A stretch of DNA of 64,000 nucleotides. Source: Streptomyces sp. SID13726. Its GTDB lineage: Bacteria > Actinomycetota > Actinomycetes > Streptomycetales > Streptomycetaceae. The DNA is taken from assembly GCF_010548375.1 (NCBI RefSeq), contig NZ_JAAGLY010000023.1, positions 1 to 64,000 on the forward strand. Reading direction: 5' to 3'. Position 1 is the first letter of the stretch. Each line of letters opens with the position of its first letter. The notes under the pieces were generated by a model. The model had not been told where the DNA came from, made no database searches, and saw nothing but the letters and a program-made list of their open reading frames with translations. The position numbers were made by a program, and so were the translations under genes. Positions 44,404 through 54,484 of this stretch are shown here, piece after piece.

Positions 44404-45699
44404 ATGAAGCTCTCCCCCCGCCTTCCCGCCCTGCTCCTGGCCGGCCTGGTCGTCACCGCCTGCGCGCCCCAGACCTCCTCCAACTCCTCCTCCGACAAGG
44501 ACGAGAAGTCCGGCACCCTGCGGGTCTGGCTCTTCCAGGAGGTCGGCAACAAGCCGAAGGAGAAGGTCGTCGACTCCGTGGTCGCCGCCTTCGAGAAGTC
44601 CCACAAGGGCACCGAGGTCGACGTCGAGTACATCCCGGTCGAGACCCGCGCCCAGCGCGTCAAGGCCGCCTTCAACGACCCGTCCTCCGCGCCCGACGTG
44701 ATGGAGTACGGCAACACCGACACCGCCGGCTATGTGAAGGACGGCGGACTCCTCGACGTCACCAAGGAGTTCGCCGACTGGAACGAGTCGAAGGACACCG
44801 ACCCCACGGCGAGGACCTCGGTCACCGTGGACGGCAAGGTGTACGGCTCGCCCTTCTACGTCGGCGTCCGCGCCCTCTACTACCGCACCGACGTATTCAA
44901 GGAACTCGGCCTCGAAGTCCCGAGGACGATGGCCGAGTTGGCCACCACCGCCCGCGAGATCCGCGCCGCCAAGCCTGAGTTGTACGGCCTCGTCGTCGGC
45001 GGCGCCTACACCTACGGCGCGATGCCCTTCATCTGGGCCAACGGCGGCGAACTCGCCGTCGGCAAGGGCGGGTCGTACGCCTCGGCGATCTCCGGCGCGG
45101 CCGCGCAGAAGGGCATCAAGGAGTACACCTCGCTCTTCACCGACGACAACTGTCCCGCCGCCAAGTGCGCCGGCATGGGCGGCAACGACACCATCACCGC
45201 GTTCGCGGCGGGCAAGGCCGGCATGGCGATCGGCGGCGACTTCAGCCATACGGCGGTGGAGGCAGGGAAGGTCAAGGGCGAGTACGCGGTGGTGCCGCTG
45301 CCCGGGGTCTCGGCCGGGTCGATCGCTCCCGCGTTCGCCGGCGGCAACAACATCGGCGTACTGAAGAGCACTTCGCACCGGACGCTCGCCGTCCAGCTGA
45401 TGGAGCAGCTCACCTCGAAGGAGACGCAGGCGTCGATGTTCGGCGCGATGGGCTTCCTGCCGACGTTCGGGGACGTCCGGGACAAGGCCGCCGCGGAGCA
45501 GCCGTACGTGAAGCCGTTCGCGCAGACGCTGGCCGCCGGGACCAAGTTCGTGCCCGCGTCGCCCGGGTGGGCGCAGATCGACTCGTCGCTGGTGCTGCCG
45601 ACGATGTTCCAGGAGGTCATCAGCGGCAAGAAGAGCGTGGCCGCGGCCTCCGGGGAAGCGGCGAAGAAGATGGACGCCGCGTTCGGGTCCGTCGGGTGA
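44404..45699 (+). CDS. Sugar-binding lipoprotein of an amino-sugar ABC importer
   Basis: A 431-residue family 1 solute-binding protein with signal peptide and lipobox LVVTAC (Cys near residue 20), preceded by GGAGG at 44391-44395. The fold shows TLRVWLFQEVGNKPKEKVVDS and YGSPFYVGVRALYYRTD. First gene of a four-gene operon ending in GH20 hexosaminidase, so GlcNAc oligomers or related amino sugars are the likely cargo (inference). Confidence 0.9.
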   Translation: MKLSPRLPALLLAGLVVTACAPQTSSNSSSDKDEKSGTLRVWLFQEVGNKPKEKVVDSVVAAFEKSHKGTEVDVEYIPVETRAQRVKAAFNDPSSAPDVMEYGNTDTAGYVKDGGLLDVTKEFADWNESKDTDPTARTSVTVDGKVYGSPFYVGVRALYYRTDVFKELGLEVPRTMAELATTAREIRAAKPELYGLVVGGAYTYGAMPFIWANGGELAVGKGGSYASAISGAAAQKGIKEYTSLFTDDNCPAAKCAGMGGNDTITAFAAGKAGMAIGGDFSHTAVEAGKVKGEYAVVPLPGVSAGSIAPAFAGGNNIGVLKSTSHRTLAVQLMEQLTSKETQASMFGAMGFLPTFGDVRDKAAAEQPYVKPFAQTLAAGTKFVPASPGWAQIDSSLVLPTMFQEVISGKKSVAAASGEAAKKMDAAFGSVG

Positions 45700-46586
45700 C
45701 GTCCGTGACCGACCGCACCACCCGGGCGCCCTGGCTCTATCTCGCCCCCGCCCTCGTCGTCCTCGGCGGACTGCTCGTCTACCCCATCTACCAGCTCGGC
45801 CTGATCTCGTTCTTCCAGTACACCCAGGCCCAGGTGAGCGGCGGCGAGCCGACCACCTTCGAGGGGTTCTCGAACTACTCGACGCTGTTCTCCGACCCGG
45901 AGTTCTGGCACGTGCTGCTGGCCACCGTGCTGTTCGCGACGGCCTGTGTCGTGTCGACGCTCGCCGTGGGGTGCGCGCTGGCCGTGCTGCTCACGCGCGT
46001 GCGTGCCGTGCCGCGGCTGGCGCTCATGCTGGCCGCGCTCGGGGCGTGGGCGACCCCGGCCGTCACCGGGTCCACCGTGTGGCTGTTCCTGTTCGACCCG
46101 GACTTCGGCCCGGTCAACCGGATCCTCGGCCTCGGCGACCACTCCTGGACGTACGGGCGGATCAGCGCGTTCTTCCTCGTCCTGCTCGAAGTGGTCTGGT
46201 GCTCCTTCCCGTTCGTGATGGTCACGGTCTACGCCGGGATCCGGGCCGTGCCCGCCGAGGTGCTGGAGGCCGCCGCGCTGGACGGCGCCTCGCAGTGGCG
46301 GATCTGGCGCTCGGTGCTCGCGCCGATGCTGCGCCCGATCCTGACCGTCGTGACCATCCAGTCGGTCATCTGGGACTTCAAGGTCTTCACCCAGATCTAC
46401 GTCATGACGAACGGCGGCGGCATCGCGGGCCAGAACCTCGTCCTGAACGTCTACGCCTACCAGCAGGCCTTCGCCTCCTCGCAGTACAGCCTGGGCTCGG
46501 CGATCGGCATCGTGATGCTGCTGATCCTGCTCGCCGTGACGCTGGTGTACCTGCGGCTGCTGCGCCGCCAGGGGGAGGAACTGTGA
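45696..46586 (+). CDS. Carbohydrate ABC permease (MalF-type)
   Basis: A 296-residue permease with six helices and EAA loop EAAALDGASQWRIWRSVLAP. The GTG start overlaps the lipoprotein stop (GTGA). The channel partner is the next gene; no ATPase is encoded nearby. Confidence 0.92.
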   Translation: MTSVTDRTTRAPWLYLAPALVVLGGLLVYPIYQLGLISFFQYTQAQVSGGEPTTFEGFSNYSTLFSDPEFWHVLLATVLFATACVVSTLAVGCALAVLLTRVRAVPRLALMLAALGAWATPAVTGSTVWLFLFDPDFGPVNRILGLGDHSWTYGRISAFFLVLLEVVWCSFPFVMVTVYAGIRAVPAEVLEAAALDGASQWRIWRSVLAPMLRPILTVVTIQSVIWDFKVFTQIYVMTNGGGIAGQNLVLNVYAYQQAFASSQYSLGSAIGIVMLLILLAVTLVYLRLLRRQGEEL

Positions 46587-47446
46587 ATCTTGTACGGCAG
46601 AGTCCTCCGCGGCTGAATCTTCTACGGCGTCCCTGGCGCACCGCCGCCGAGGCCTCGGCGCTGCTCATCGCGGTCGTCGTCGCCTTCCCCCTCTACTGGA
46701 TGGTCCTCGGCGCCTTCAAACCGGCCGGGGAGATCGAGTCGACCGAGCCGCGGCCCTGGACGCTCGCGCCCTCGCTGGATTCCTTCCGGCGCGTGTTCGG
46801 GCAGCAGGATTTCGGTCGGTATTTCGTCAACAGCCTTGTCGTGGCGTGCAGTGTCGTGATCGTCTCGGCGCTGATCGCGTTTCTCGCGGCGACCGCGGTG
46901 ACCCGATTCCGGTTCCGCTTCCGGACCACCCTGCTGATCATGTTTCTGGTGGCCCAGATGGTGCCCGTGGAGGCCCTCACCATCCCCTTGTTCTTCCAGA
47001 TGCGGGACTTCGGTCTGCTGAACACGCTGGGGTCGCTGATCCTGCCCCACATCGCCTTCTCGCTGCCCTTCGCGATCTGGATGCTGAGAGGGTTCGTGAA
47101 GGCCGTACCGGAGGCCCTGGAAGAGGCCGCGTACATCGACGGCGCGAGCCGTGCGCGATTCCTGTGGCAGATTCTGTTCCCGCTCGTCTTCCCCGGCCTG
47201 GTGGCCACGAGCGTGTTCTCCTTCATCTCGGCCTGGAACGATTTCCTCTTCGCCAAGTCGTTCATCATCAGCGACACTTCGCAGTCGACGCTGCCGATGG
47301 CCCTGCTGGTCTTCTACAAGCCGGACGAGCCGGACTGGGGCGGCGTCATGGCCGCGTCGACGGTGATGACGATTCCGGTGCTGGTCTTCTTCGTACTCGT
47401 ACAGCGACGCCTGGTCTCGGGGCTGGGCGGAGCGGTCAAGGACTGA
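46583..47446 (+). CDS. Carbohydrate ABC permease (MalG-type)
   Basis: A 287-residue permease with six helices and EAA loop EEAAYIDGASRARFLWQILFP. GTG start coupled to the previous stop (GTGA) with GGGGGAGGAA upstream. The first codons contain a short imperfect tandem repeat (TGAATCTTGTACGGC and TGAATCTTCTACGGC, 30 bp apart), giving NLVRQ...NLLRR. Confidence 0.92.
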   Translation: MNLVRQSPPRLNLLRRPWRTAAEASALLIAVVVAFPLYWMVLGAFKPAGEIESTEPRPWTLAPSLDSFRRVFGQQDFGRYFVNSLVVACSVVIVSALIAFLAATAVTRFRFRFRTTLLIMFLVAQMVPVEALTIPLFFQMRDFGLLNTLGSLILPHIAFSLPFAIWMLRGFVKAVPEALEEAAYIDGASRARFLWQILFPLVFPGLVATSVFSFISAWNDFLFAKSFIISDTSQSTLPMALLVFYKPDEPDWGGVMAASTVMTIPVLVFFVLVQRRLVSGLGGAVKD

Positions 47447-47447
47447 C

Positions 47448-49088
47448 ATGACTTCACTGATCCCGACGGCGCGCGGCGTCGTCGCCGGTTCCGGCGAGGT
47501 GCGGCTGACGGCACGCTCCCGGCTCTCCGCGGGGACCGGCACGGAGGGCGTCGGCCGCTGGCTGCGGGGCGTCCTGTGGCAGGCGACCGGGCTGCCGCTG
47601 CCCGAGGCCCGCGAACCCGACGACATGCAGGGCGACGGCACCGAGGGTGACGGCATCGCGCTGCGGATCGCCCCTGGGCTCGGCCCGGAGGAGTACCGCC
47701 TCGTCAGCGACGGGACCGGCGTCCTCGTCGAGGGCGGTGGCGCGGCCGGTGTCTTCTGGGGCGCCCAGACGCTACGGCAGCTCCTCGGCCCCGACGCCTA
47801 CCGCAAGGCACCCCTCGACCCCGGCCGCACCTGGGCCGTGCCGCACCTCACGGTCGAGGACGCCCCGCGCTTCCGCTGGCGCGGCCTCATGCTCGACGTC
47901 TCCCGGCACTTCATGCCGAAGGACGGTGTCCTGCGCTACCTCGATCTGATGGCCGCGCACAAACTCAACGTCTTCCACTTCCACTTGACGGACGACCAGG
48001 GCTGGCGGGTCGAGATCAAGCGGTACCCCCGGCTCACCGAGACGGGCTCATGGCGGGCGCGCACCAAATTCGGCCACCGGGCCTCGCCGCTGTGGGAGGA
48101 GAAGCCGCACGGGGGCTTCTACACCCAGGACGACATCCGCGAGATCGTCGCCTACGCCGCCGAGCGGCATATCACCGTCGTCCCCGAAATCGACGTACCG
48201 GGACACTCGCAGGCGGCCATCTCCGCGTACCCGGAACTCGGCAACACCGACGTCATCGACACGACCTCCCTCTCGGTCTGGGACAGCTGGGGCATCTCCG
48301 CAAACGTACTCGCCCCCACTGACAACACCCTCAGGTTCTACGAGGGGGTGTTCGAGGAACTCCTGGAGCTGTTCCCCTCGGAGTTCATTCATGTCGGGGG
48401 TGACGAATGCCTCAAGGACCAGTGGCGGCAGTCGCCCACCGCGCAGGCCCGTATCAAGGAACTCGGGCTCGCCGACGAGGACGCGCTCCAGTCGTGGTTC
48501 ATCGGCCACTTCGACAAGTGGCTGACCGCGCGCGGGCGCAGGCTCATCGGCTGGGACGAGATCCTGGAGGGCGGGCTCGCCGACGGCGCGGCCGTCTCCT
48601 CCTGGCGCGGTTACGAGGGCGGGATCGCCGCCGCCCGCTCCGGGCACGACGTGGTGATGTGCCCCGAGCAGCACGTGTACCTGGACCACCGGCAGGACGC
48701 CGGCGCGGACGAGCCGGTGCCGATCGGCTATGTCCGCACCCTGGAAGACGTGTATCGCTTCGAGCCCGTTCCACCGCAGCTGACTTCGGCCGAGGCCGGG
48801 CACGTCCTCGGCACGCAGGCCAACCTGTGGACCGAGGTGATGGAGGATCACGCGCGCGTGGACTACCAGGCGTTCCCGCGGCTCGCGGCCTTCGCCGAGG
48901 TGGCCTGGAGCGCCCTGCCGGCCCCGGCGGAACGGGACTTCGCGGGCTTCGAGGAGCGGATGGCCGTCCACTACCGGCGACTTGACGCCCTGGGCGTCGG
49001 ATACCGGCCGCCCGCGGGCCCGTTGCCGTGGCAGCGGCGGCCCGGGGTGCTCGGCCGGCCCATCGAGGGGGCGCCTCCGAACAGGTAG
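47448..49088 (+). CDS. GH20 beta-N-acetylhexosaminidase
   Basis: Releases terminal GlcNAc/GalNAc. 546 residues with no signal peptide, so it probably acts on imported oligomers in the cytoplasm. N-terminal GH20b domain (GVFWGAQTLRQLL), then the catalytic barrel: FRWRGLMLDVSRHFMP, KLNVFHFHLTDDQGWR, and catalytic Asp319-Glu320 in HVGGDE. Starts 1 base after the permease stop, forming one transport-hydrolysis operon. Confidence 0.93.
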   Translation: MTSLIPTARGVVAGSGEVRLTARSRLSAGTGTEGVGRWLRGVLWQATGLPLPEAREPDDMQGDGTEGDGIALRIAPGLGPEEYRLVSDGTGVLVEGGGAAGVFWGAQTLRQLLGPDAYRKAPLDPGRTWAVPHLTVEDAPRFRWRGLMLDVSRHFMPKDGVLRYLDLMAAHKLNVFHFHLTDDQGWRVEIKRYPRLTETGSWRARTKFGHRASPLWEEKPHGGFYTQDDIREIVAYAAERHITVVPEIDVPGHSQAAISAYPELGNTDVIDTTSLSVWDSWGISANVLAPTDNTLRFYEGVFEELLELFPSEFIHVGGDECLKDQWRQSPTAQARIKELGLADEDALQSWFIGHFDKWLTARGRRLIGWDEILEGGLADGAAVSSWRGYEGGIAAARSGHDVVMCPEQHVYLDHRQDAGADEPVPIGYVRTLEDVYRFEPVPPQLTSAEAGHVLGTQANLWTEVMEDHARVDYQAFPRLAAFAEVAWSALPAPAERDFAGFEERMAVHYRRLDALGVGYRPPAGPLPWQRRPGVLGRPIEGAPPNR

Positions 49089-49332
49089 GGGAAAAAGACC
49101 CCAAGAGTCACCGAAGAGTGTCAATCCGTGCGTGCCGGTGATGCCGTACGAAAACGGACCATCTCCCTGATGGGGCGGGCGAATGCCACCGAATGCCTCC
49201 TAGCGGACCCCTGTCTTCGGCCGTTGCGAAGATGTGCCAGAGTTGCCACGTCCGCCCTGTCAGCACGTACCGTACGGCAGCAACAGGCAGGGCCGGCAGG
49301 ACCAGGTGGGGCAGCGGGAAGGGGCAGCCGGT
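49089..49332. other. Intergenic region before the xanthine dehydrogenase operon
   Basis: 244 bp with no supported gene. A long frame passes through it on the + strand but changes character and joins unrelated frames. It presumably holds the operon promoter; I see no clear operator. Confidence 0.4.
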
Positions 49333-50226
49333 TTGACCACGCACGCACCGCAGGCGGCGCAGGCCGTCACGCTGCCCACGACGCTGGACGAGGCCGTGGC
49401 GGCCCTCACGGCCATGCCCGCGGCCGTGCCCGTCGCGGGCGGCACCGACCTGATGGCCGCCGTCAACTCCGGGCAGCTCAGGCCCGCCGCGCTGGTCGGC
49501 CTCGGCAGGATCAGCGAGATCCGCGGCTGGCAGTACCAGGACGGTCACGCCCTGCTCGGCGCGGGACTCACGCACGCGCGTATGGGCCGCCCCGACTTCG
49601 CCGCCCTCATCCCGGCGCTCGCCGCAGCCGCCCGCGCGGCCGGTCCGCCGCAGATCCGCAACGCGGGCACCCTGGGCGGCAACATCGCCTCCGCGGCCCC
49701 CACCGGCGACGCGCTGCCCGTGCTCGCCGCCCTGGAGGCCACGCTGATCATCGCGGGCCCGGACGGCGCCCGCCGCGAGATGCCGGTCTCGCACCTGCTG
49801 GCCGGCATGGAGATGCTCCGCGCGGGAGAGCTCATCGGCTTCGTGCGCGTGCCGCTGCTGCACGCCCCGCAGGTCTTCCTCAAGGTGACCGGGCGCACCG
49901 GACCGGGCCGCGCGATGGCCTCCGTCGCCCTGGTCCTCGACCCGGCCAGGCGCGGGGTCAGGTGCGCCGTCGGAGCCATAGCGCCGATGCCGCTGCGGCC
50001 CCTGGACGCCGAGCAGTGGGTCGCCCGGCTCATCGACTGGGACAACAACCGCGCGATCGTCCCGGAGGCCCTGGAGGCCTTCGGCGAGTACGTCTCGGCG
50101 GCCTGCATCCCCGACCCGCAACCCGCCGGGGACGGCTCCGTGCCACAGCATCCGCCCGCCGTTCTGCATCTGCGGCGCACCGTCGCCGCGCTGGCCCGAC
50201 GAGCACTGGGGAGGGCACTTTCGTGA
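49333..50226 (+). CDS. Xanthine dehydrogenase family, FAD-binding subunit
   Basis: A 297-residue CoxM/XdhB-type subunit passing electrons to FAD. The TTG start at 49333 has GGAAGGGG upstream. FAD motifs are AGGTDLMAAVNSG near residue 37 and RNAGTLGGNIASAAPTGD near 110. First of three overlapping genes (GTGA overlap with the Fe-S subunit). Confidence 0.9.
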   Translation: MTTHAPQAAQAVTLPTTLDEAVAALTAMPAAVPVAGGTDLMAAVNSGQLRPAALVGLGRISEIRGWQYQDGHALLGAGLTHARMGRPDFAALIPALAAAARAAGPPQIRNAGTLGGNIASAAPTGDALPVLAALEATLIIAGPDGARREMPVSHLLAGMEMLRAGELIGFVRVPLLHAPQVFLKVTGRTGPGRAMASVALVLDPARRGVRCAVGAIAPMPLRPLDAEQWVARLIDWDNNRAIVPEALEAFGEYVSAACIPDPQPAGDGSVPQHPPAVLHLRRTVAALARRALGRALS

Positions 50227-52178
50227 CCGACGACCAGCACGGAGAGGGCACACCCCGGGGTCCGGGCCGCTGGGACCCGCTGCCCCAGGGCGACTACGAC
50301 GACGGCGCGACCGCCTTCGTGAAGCTCCCCGAAGGGGGCATCGATGCCCTCCTGGCCTCCGCCGACAGCCCGCTCGCCGCGCGCGGACACGGCTATGTGC
50401 CGCCGCAGATCGCGGTCGCGCCGGGAGAGCCCGGGCAGCAGGGGGACGGCACCGACCCGGCGGGCCCGGGTGCCTGGGGCGCCCCTGCCGAGGGCTCCGG
50501 CTGGCCCGACCCCAACACCGCGCCGCAGGGCCACACCGGACAGTTCACGTACAACCCCTCGACCACCCAGCAGTGGAACGTCGAGGACACCGCGGCGGCC
50601 CCCGCCTCCGGCCACGACGTCACCGGCCAGTGGTCCATCCCCGTCGCCGGCGGCGACCTCCCGGACGAATCGGGCGAGTTCACCACGTCGGCGCTGGTCG
50701 AGCAGTGGGGCGGCACCCCGCCGGCGACCCTGCCCGGCGGCGCGCCCGCACCCTGGGCCACCCAGCCCGCGCAGCCGTGGGGGGACCGGACCCAGGGCGG
50801 CGCCGGAGCGGGACCCGAGCACGGCGGTCCGGGCGACGCGGGGCACGCGCACGTGCCGGGCGGTGGGGTGCGCGGGGACGGGCACGGCGTTCACGGCGGG
50901 CCCGATGCCGAGGATCACGGTGCCGTCGTGGGCGACGGCCACACGCACGTGCCCGCCGGTGGCGACGGCCATACGCACGTGCCCGCCGGTGACGGCCACA
51001 CGCGTGTGCCGCTCGGCGAGGCACCGGGCGGAACCGCCGGCGACGGACACGGCGGCCCGGCCGGGGACGCGCGCACCGCATCGGTCGACGAGGCCCACGC
51101 GCACGTGCCGACCGCCCACCCGCACGCCGAACCGGAGCCAGGCCCAGGCCCGTCGGGCTACGACCCCGCCGAGCCGCACGACTCCGCCCGGCTCCACGCC
51201 CCCGACCGGTCCTACGGCCACGCCCCCGCCGACTCCTACGCGGGCAGCCCCTCCGAAGCCGCCTCACAGCCCACTCCCGGCACGGGCGAGGCACCGGCGG
51301 CCACCGGGGGCTCCGAGGACGTTCCAGGGGCCGTAGCAGCCGCTGACGGCCCCGCCGGGACCGGCGCCGGGCACACCCCGGACGCCGGTGACGGCGAACC
51401 GGCCCCGGAGAGCGCCGACGAGCACACGGCCGACGCCGACTCCGATGCCGACTCCGCCGTGGACGAGCACACCGAGAACGCCGAGCGCGCCGAGGAGGCG
51501 GAGGACGCCGACGAGCGGCCCGCCGCGCTGCCCGGCGAGGAACACCCCCTCGCCTCCTACGTGCTGCGCGTCAACGGCGTCGACCGGCCCGTCACCGACG
51601 CCTGGATCGGTGAGTCGCTGCTCTACGTGCTGCGCGAGCGGCTCGGGCTCGCGGGCGCCAAGGACGGCTGCTCGCAGGGCGAGTGCGGGGCGTGCAACGT
51701 CCAGGTCGACGGCCGCCTCGTCGCCTCCTGCCTGGTGCCCGCCGTGACCGCCGCCGGCAGCGAGGTCCGCACCGTCGAGGGCCTCGCCGAGGACGGCCGC
51801 CCCTCCGACGTGCAGCGCGCGCTCGCCCGGTGCGGCGCCGTGCAGTGCGGCTTCTGCGTGCCGGGCATGGCGATGACCGTGCACGACCTCCTGGAGGGCA
51901 ACCCCGCGCCCACCGAGCTGGAGACCCGCCAGGCGCTGTGCGGCAACCTCTGCCGCTGCTCCGGCTACCGGGGCGTCGTCGACGCCGTCAAGGAGGTCGT
52001 CGCCGAGCGCGAGGCACACTCGGCGGCCGACGCTGAGACGGACGGCGACGAGGCACGTATTCCGCACCAGGCGGGCCCCGGGGCCGGAGGCGTCAACCCG
52101 TCGGCGTTCGAGGCCTCGGGGTCGCCCGGCGCCCATGAGCAGGCGTACGGACAGGGACAGGACGGAGGCCAGGCGTGA
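50223..52178 (+). CDS. Xanthine dehydrogenase family, [2Fe-2S] subunit with long His-rich disordered extension
   Basis: A 651-residue protein in which only residues about 440-605 form the usual two-cluster subunit: CSQGECGACNVQVDG with a later Cys for the first cluster, and CGFC...CGNLCRCSG for the second. Residues 1-435 are low-complexity Gly/Pro/Ala/Glu/Asp sequence with repeated GDGHTHVPAG-type units (about 238-265) and further HxH motifs. The family is normally about 160-200 residues. The extension is in the same open frame, shares the codon bias and overlaps the FAD gene, so it is probably genuine. It may bind metals or act as a flexible scaffold (inference). Confidence 0.88.
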   Translation: MTDDQHGEGTPRGPGRWDPLPQGDYDDGATAFVKLPEGGIDALLASADSPLAARGHGYVPPQIAVAPGEPGQQGDGTDPAGPGAWGAPAEGSGWPDPNTAPQGHTGQFTYNPSTTQQWNVEDTAAAPASGHDVTGQWSIPVAGGDLPDESGEFTTSALVEQWGGTPPATLPGGAPAPWATQPAQPWGDRTQGGAGAGPEHGGPGDAGHAHVPGGGVRGDGHGVHGGPDAEDHGAVVGDGHTHVPAGGDGHTHVPAGDGHTRVPLGEAPGGTAGDGHGGPAGDARTASVDEAHAHVPTAHPHAEPEPGPGPSGYDPAEPHDSARLHAPDRSYGHAPADSYAGSPSEAASQPTPGTGEAPAATGGSEDVPGAVAAADGPAGTGAGHTPDAGDGEPAPESADEHTADADSDADSAVDEHTENAERAEEAEDADERPAALPGEEHPLASYVLRVNGVDRPVTDAWIGESLLYVLRERLGLAGAKDGCSQGECGACNVQVDGRLVASCLVPAVTAAGSEVRTVEGLAEDGRPSDVQRALARCGAVQCGFCVPGMAMTVHDLLEGNPAPTELETRQALCGNLCRCSGYRGVVDAVKEVVAEREAHSAADAETDGDEARIPHQAGPGAGGVNPSAFEASGSPGAHEQAYGQGQDGGQA

Positions 52179-54484
52179 GCAACGAAGCCGCCACCGCGAC
52201 CACACCCGCGGAGGCAGCACCCGCCCCCGAGCCGATTCCGCACGGCATCGGCGTCTCCCTGCCCGCCGCCGACGCGCGCGCGAAGACCGAGGGCACCTTC
52301 CCGTACGCAGCCGACCTGTGGGCCGAGGGCCTGCTGTGGGCGGCCGTCCTGCGCTCGCCCCACGCGCACGCGCGCATCGTGTCCATCGACACCTCCCACG
52401 CGCGTGACATGCCCGGCGTCCGCGCGGTCGTCACCCACGAGGACGTCCCCGGCAGCCCGGTGCACGGCCGCGGCAAGGCCGACCGCCCGGTCTTCGCCTC
52501 CGAGGTCGTACGCCACCACGGCGAGCCCATCGCCGCCGTCGCCGCCGACCACCCCGACACCGCGCGGATGGCCGCCGCCGCCGTCATCGTCGAGTACGAG
52601 GTGCTCGACCCGGTCACCGACCCCGAGCAGGCGTTCGAGGCCGAGCCGCTGCACCCCGACGGCAACCTCGTCCGCCACATCCCGCTGCGCCACGGCGACC
52701 CCGACGCGGTCGGCGAGATCGTCGTGGAGGGCCTCTACCGCATCGGCCGCCAGGACCCCGCGCCCATCGGTGCCGAGGCCGGTCTCGCCGTGCCCCGCCC
52801 CGACGGCGGCGTCGAGCTGTACCTCGCCTCCACCGACCCGCACACCGACCGCGACACCGCCGCCGCCTGCTACGGCCTGGAGCCCGAGCGCGTCAAGGTC
52901 GTCGTCACCGGCGTCCCCGGCGCCACCGCCGACCGCGAGGACCAGGGCTTCCAGCTCCCGCTCGGGCTGCTGGCGCTGAAGACGCAGTGCCCGGTGAAGC
53001 TGACGGCCACGCGCGAGGAGTCCTTCCTCGGCCACGTGCACCGGCACCCCACCCTGCTGCGGTACCGCCACCACGCCGACACCGACGGCAAGCTGGTGAA
53101 GGTCGAGGCGCAGATCCTGCTCGACGCGGGCGCCTACGCCGACACCTCCTCCGAGGCCCTGGCCGCCGCCGTGGGCTTCGCCTGCGGGCCGTACGTCGTC
53201 CCGAACGCCTTCATCGAGGGTTGGGCCGTCCGCACCAACAACCCGCCCTCCGGCCACGTCCGCGGCGAGGGCGCCATGCAGGTCTGCGCCGCCTACGAGG
53301 CGCAGATGGACAAGCTCGCCAAGAAGCTGGGCGTCGACCCGGCGGAACTGCGCCTGCAGAACGCGCTTGCCACCGGCGACGTCCTCCCGACCGGCCAGAC
53401 GGTGACCTGCCCGGCCCCGGTCGCCGAACTCCTCCAGGCCGTACGGGACTTCCCGCTCCCGGCGCTCCCCAAGGACACTCCCGAGGACGAGTGGCTGCTG
53501 CCCGGCGGCCCCGAGGGCGCGGGCGAACCGGGCGCGATCCGCAGAGGCGTCGGCTACGGCCTCGGCATGGTCCACATGCTCGGTGCGGAGGGCGCGGACG
53601 AGGTCTCCACGGCGACCGTACGCGTCCAGGACGGCATCGCCACGGTGCTCTGCGCGGCCGTCGAGACCGGCCAGGGATTCACCACGCTGGCCCGTCAGAT
53701 CGTCCAGGAGACCCTCGGCATCGACGAGGTCCACGTGGCCCCCGTCGACACCGACCAGCCCCCGGCAGGACCGGGCGCCCGGGGCCGCCACACCTGGGTC
53801 TCCGGCGGCGCGGTGGAGCGCGCGGCCAAGATGGTCCGCACCCAGCTCCTCCAGCCCCTGGCGCACAAGTTCGGCATGTCCACCGAGCTGCTCCAGATCA
53901 CCGACGGCAAGATCACCTCGTACGACGGCGTCCTGTCGACGACCGTCACCGAGGCCATGGACGGCAAGGAACTGTGGGCCACCGCTCAGTGCCGCCCGCA
54001 CCCCACGGAACCCCTCGACGAGGCCGGTCAGGGCGACGCGTTCGTCGGCATGGCGTTCTGCGCGATCCGCGCGGTGGTCGACGTCGACATCGAACTCGGC
54101 TCGGTCCGCGTGGTCGAGCTGGCGCTCGCCCAGGACGTCGGCCGGATCCTCAACCCCGCCCAGCTGGAGGCCCGTATCGAAGCGGGCGTCACCCAGGGCG
54201 TCGGCATAGCGCTCACGGAGAACCTGCGCACCGCGCGCGGGCTGATCCGCCACCCGGACCTCACCGGGTACGCCCTGCCGACGGCCCTTGACGCGCCGGA
54301 GATCCGGATCGTCAAGCTCGTCGAGGAGCGGGACGTGGTCGCCCCCTTCGGCGCGAAGGCGGCCAGCGCGGTGCCGGTGGTCACGTCACCGGCGGCGGTC
54401 GCCTCCGCCGTACGGGCCGCGACGGGCCGTCCGGTGAACCGGCTGCCGATACGGCCCCAGGCCGCGGTGGTGACGGACCGATGA
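52175..54484 (+). CDS. Xanthine dehydrogenase family, molybdopterin-binding subunit
   Basis: A 769-residue catalytic subunit for hydroxylation of purines or related heterocycles and aldehydes. N-terminal a/b hammerhead domain (LWAAVLRSPHAHARIVSIDTSHA), then Mo-cofactor domains with GHVRGEGAMQ, ETGQGFTTLARQI and QDVGRILNP; a conserved Glu near the C-terminus cannot be placed with certainty. GTG start overlaps the Fe-S gene by 4 bases. No coxI/xdhC maturation gene lies in the window. The substrate is unproven. Confidence 0.9.
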   Translation: MSNEAATATTPAEAAPAPEPIPHGIGVSLPAADARAKTEGTFPYAADLWAEGLLWAAVLRSPHAHARIVSIDTSHARDMPGVRAVVTHEDVPGSPVHGRGKADRPVFASEVVRHHGEPIAAVAADHPDTARMAAAAVIVEYEVLDPVTDPEQAFEAEPLHPDGNLVRHIPLRHGDPDAVGEIVVEGLYRIGRQDPAPIGAEAGLAVPRPDGGVELYLASTDPHTDRDTAAACYGLEPERVKVVVTGVPGATADREDQGFQLPLGLLALKTQCPVKLTATREESFLGHVHRHPTLLRYRHHADTDGKLVKVEAQILLDAGAYADTSSEALAAAVGFACGPYVVPNAFIEGWAVRTNNPPSGHVRGEGAMQVCAAYEAQMDKLAKKLGVDPAELRLQNALATGDVLPTGQTVTCPAPVAELLQAVRDFPLPALPKDTPEDEWLLPGGPEGAGEPGAIRRGVGYGLGMVHMLGAEGADEVSTATVRVQDGIATVLCAAVETGQGFTTLARQIVQETLGIDEVHVAPVDTDQPPAGPGARGRHTWVSGGAVERAAKMVRTQLLQPLAHKFGMSTELLQITDGKITSYDGVLSTTVTEAMDGKELWATAQCRPHPTEPLDEAGQGDAFVGMAFCAIRAVVDVDIELGSVRVVELALAQDVGRILNPAQLEARIEAGVTQGVGIALTENLRTARGLIRHPDLTGYALPTALDAPEIRIVKLVEERDVVAPFGAKAASAVPVVTSPAAVASAVRAATGRPVNRLPIRPQAAVVTDR

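Noticed and set aside
49128..52178. 1016-residue frame spanning the intergenic region, FAD gene and Fe-S gene
   Set aside because: Its first third is the wrong frame of the FAD-subunit gene. A GTG at 50223 with GTGA coupling is the plausible start of the Fe-S subunit.
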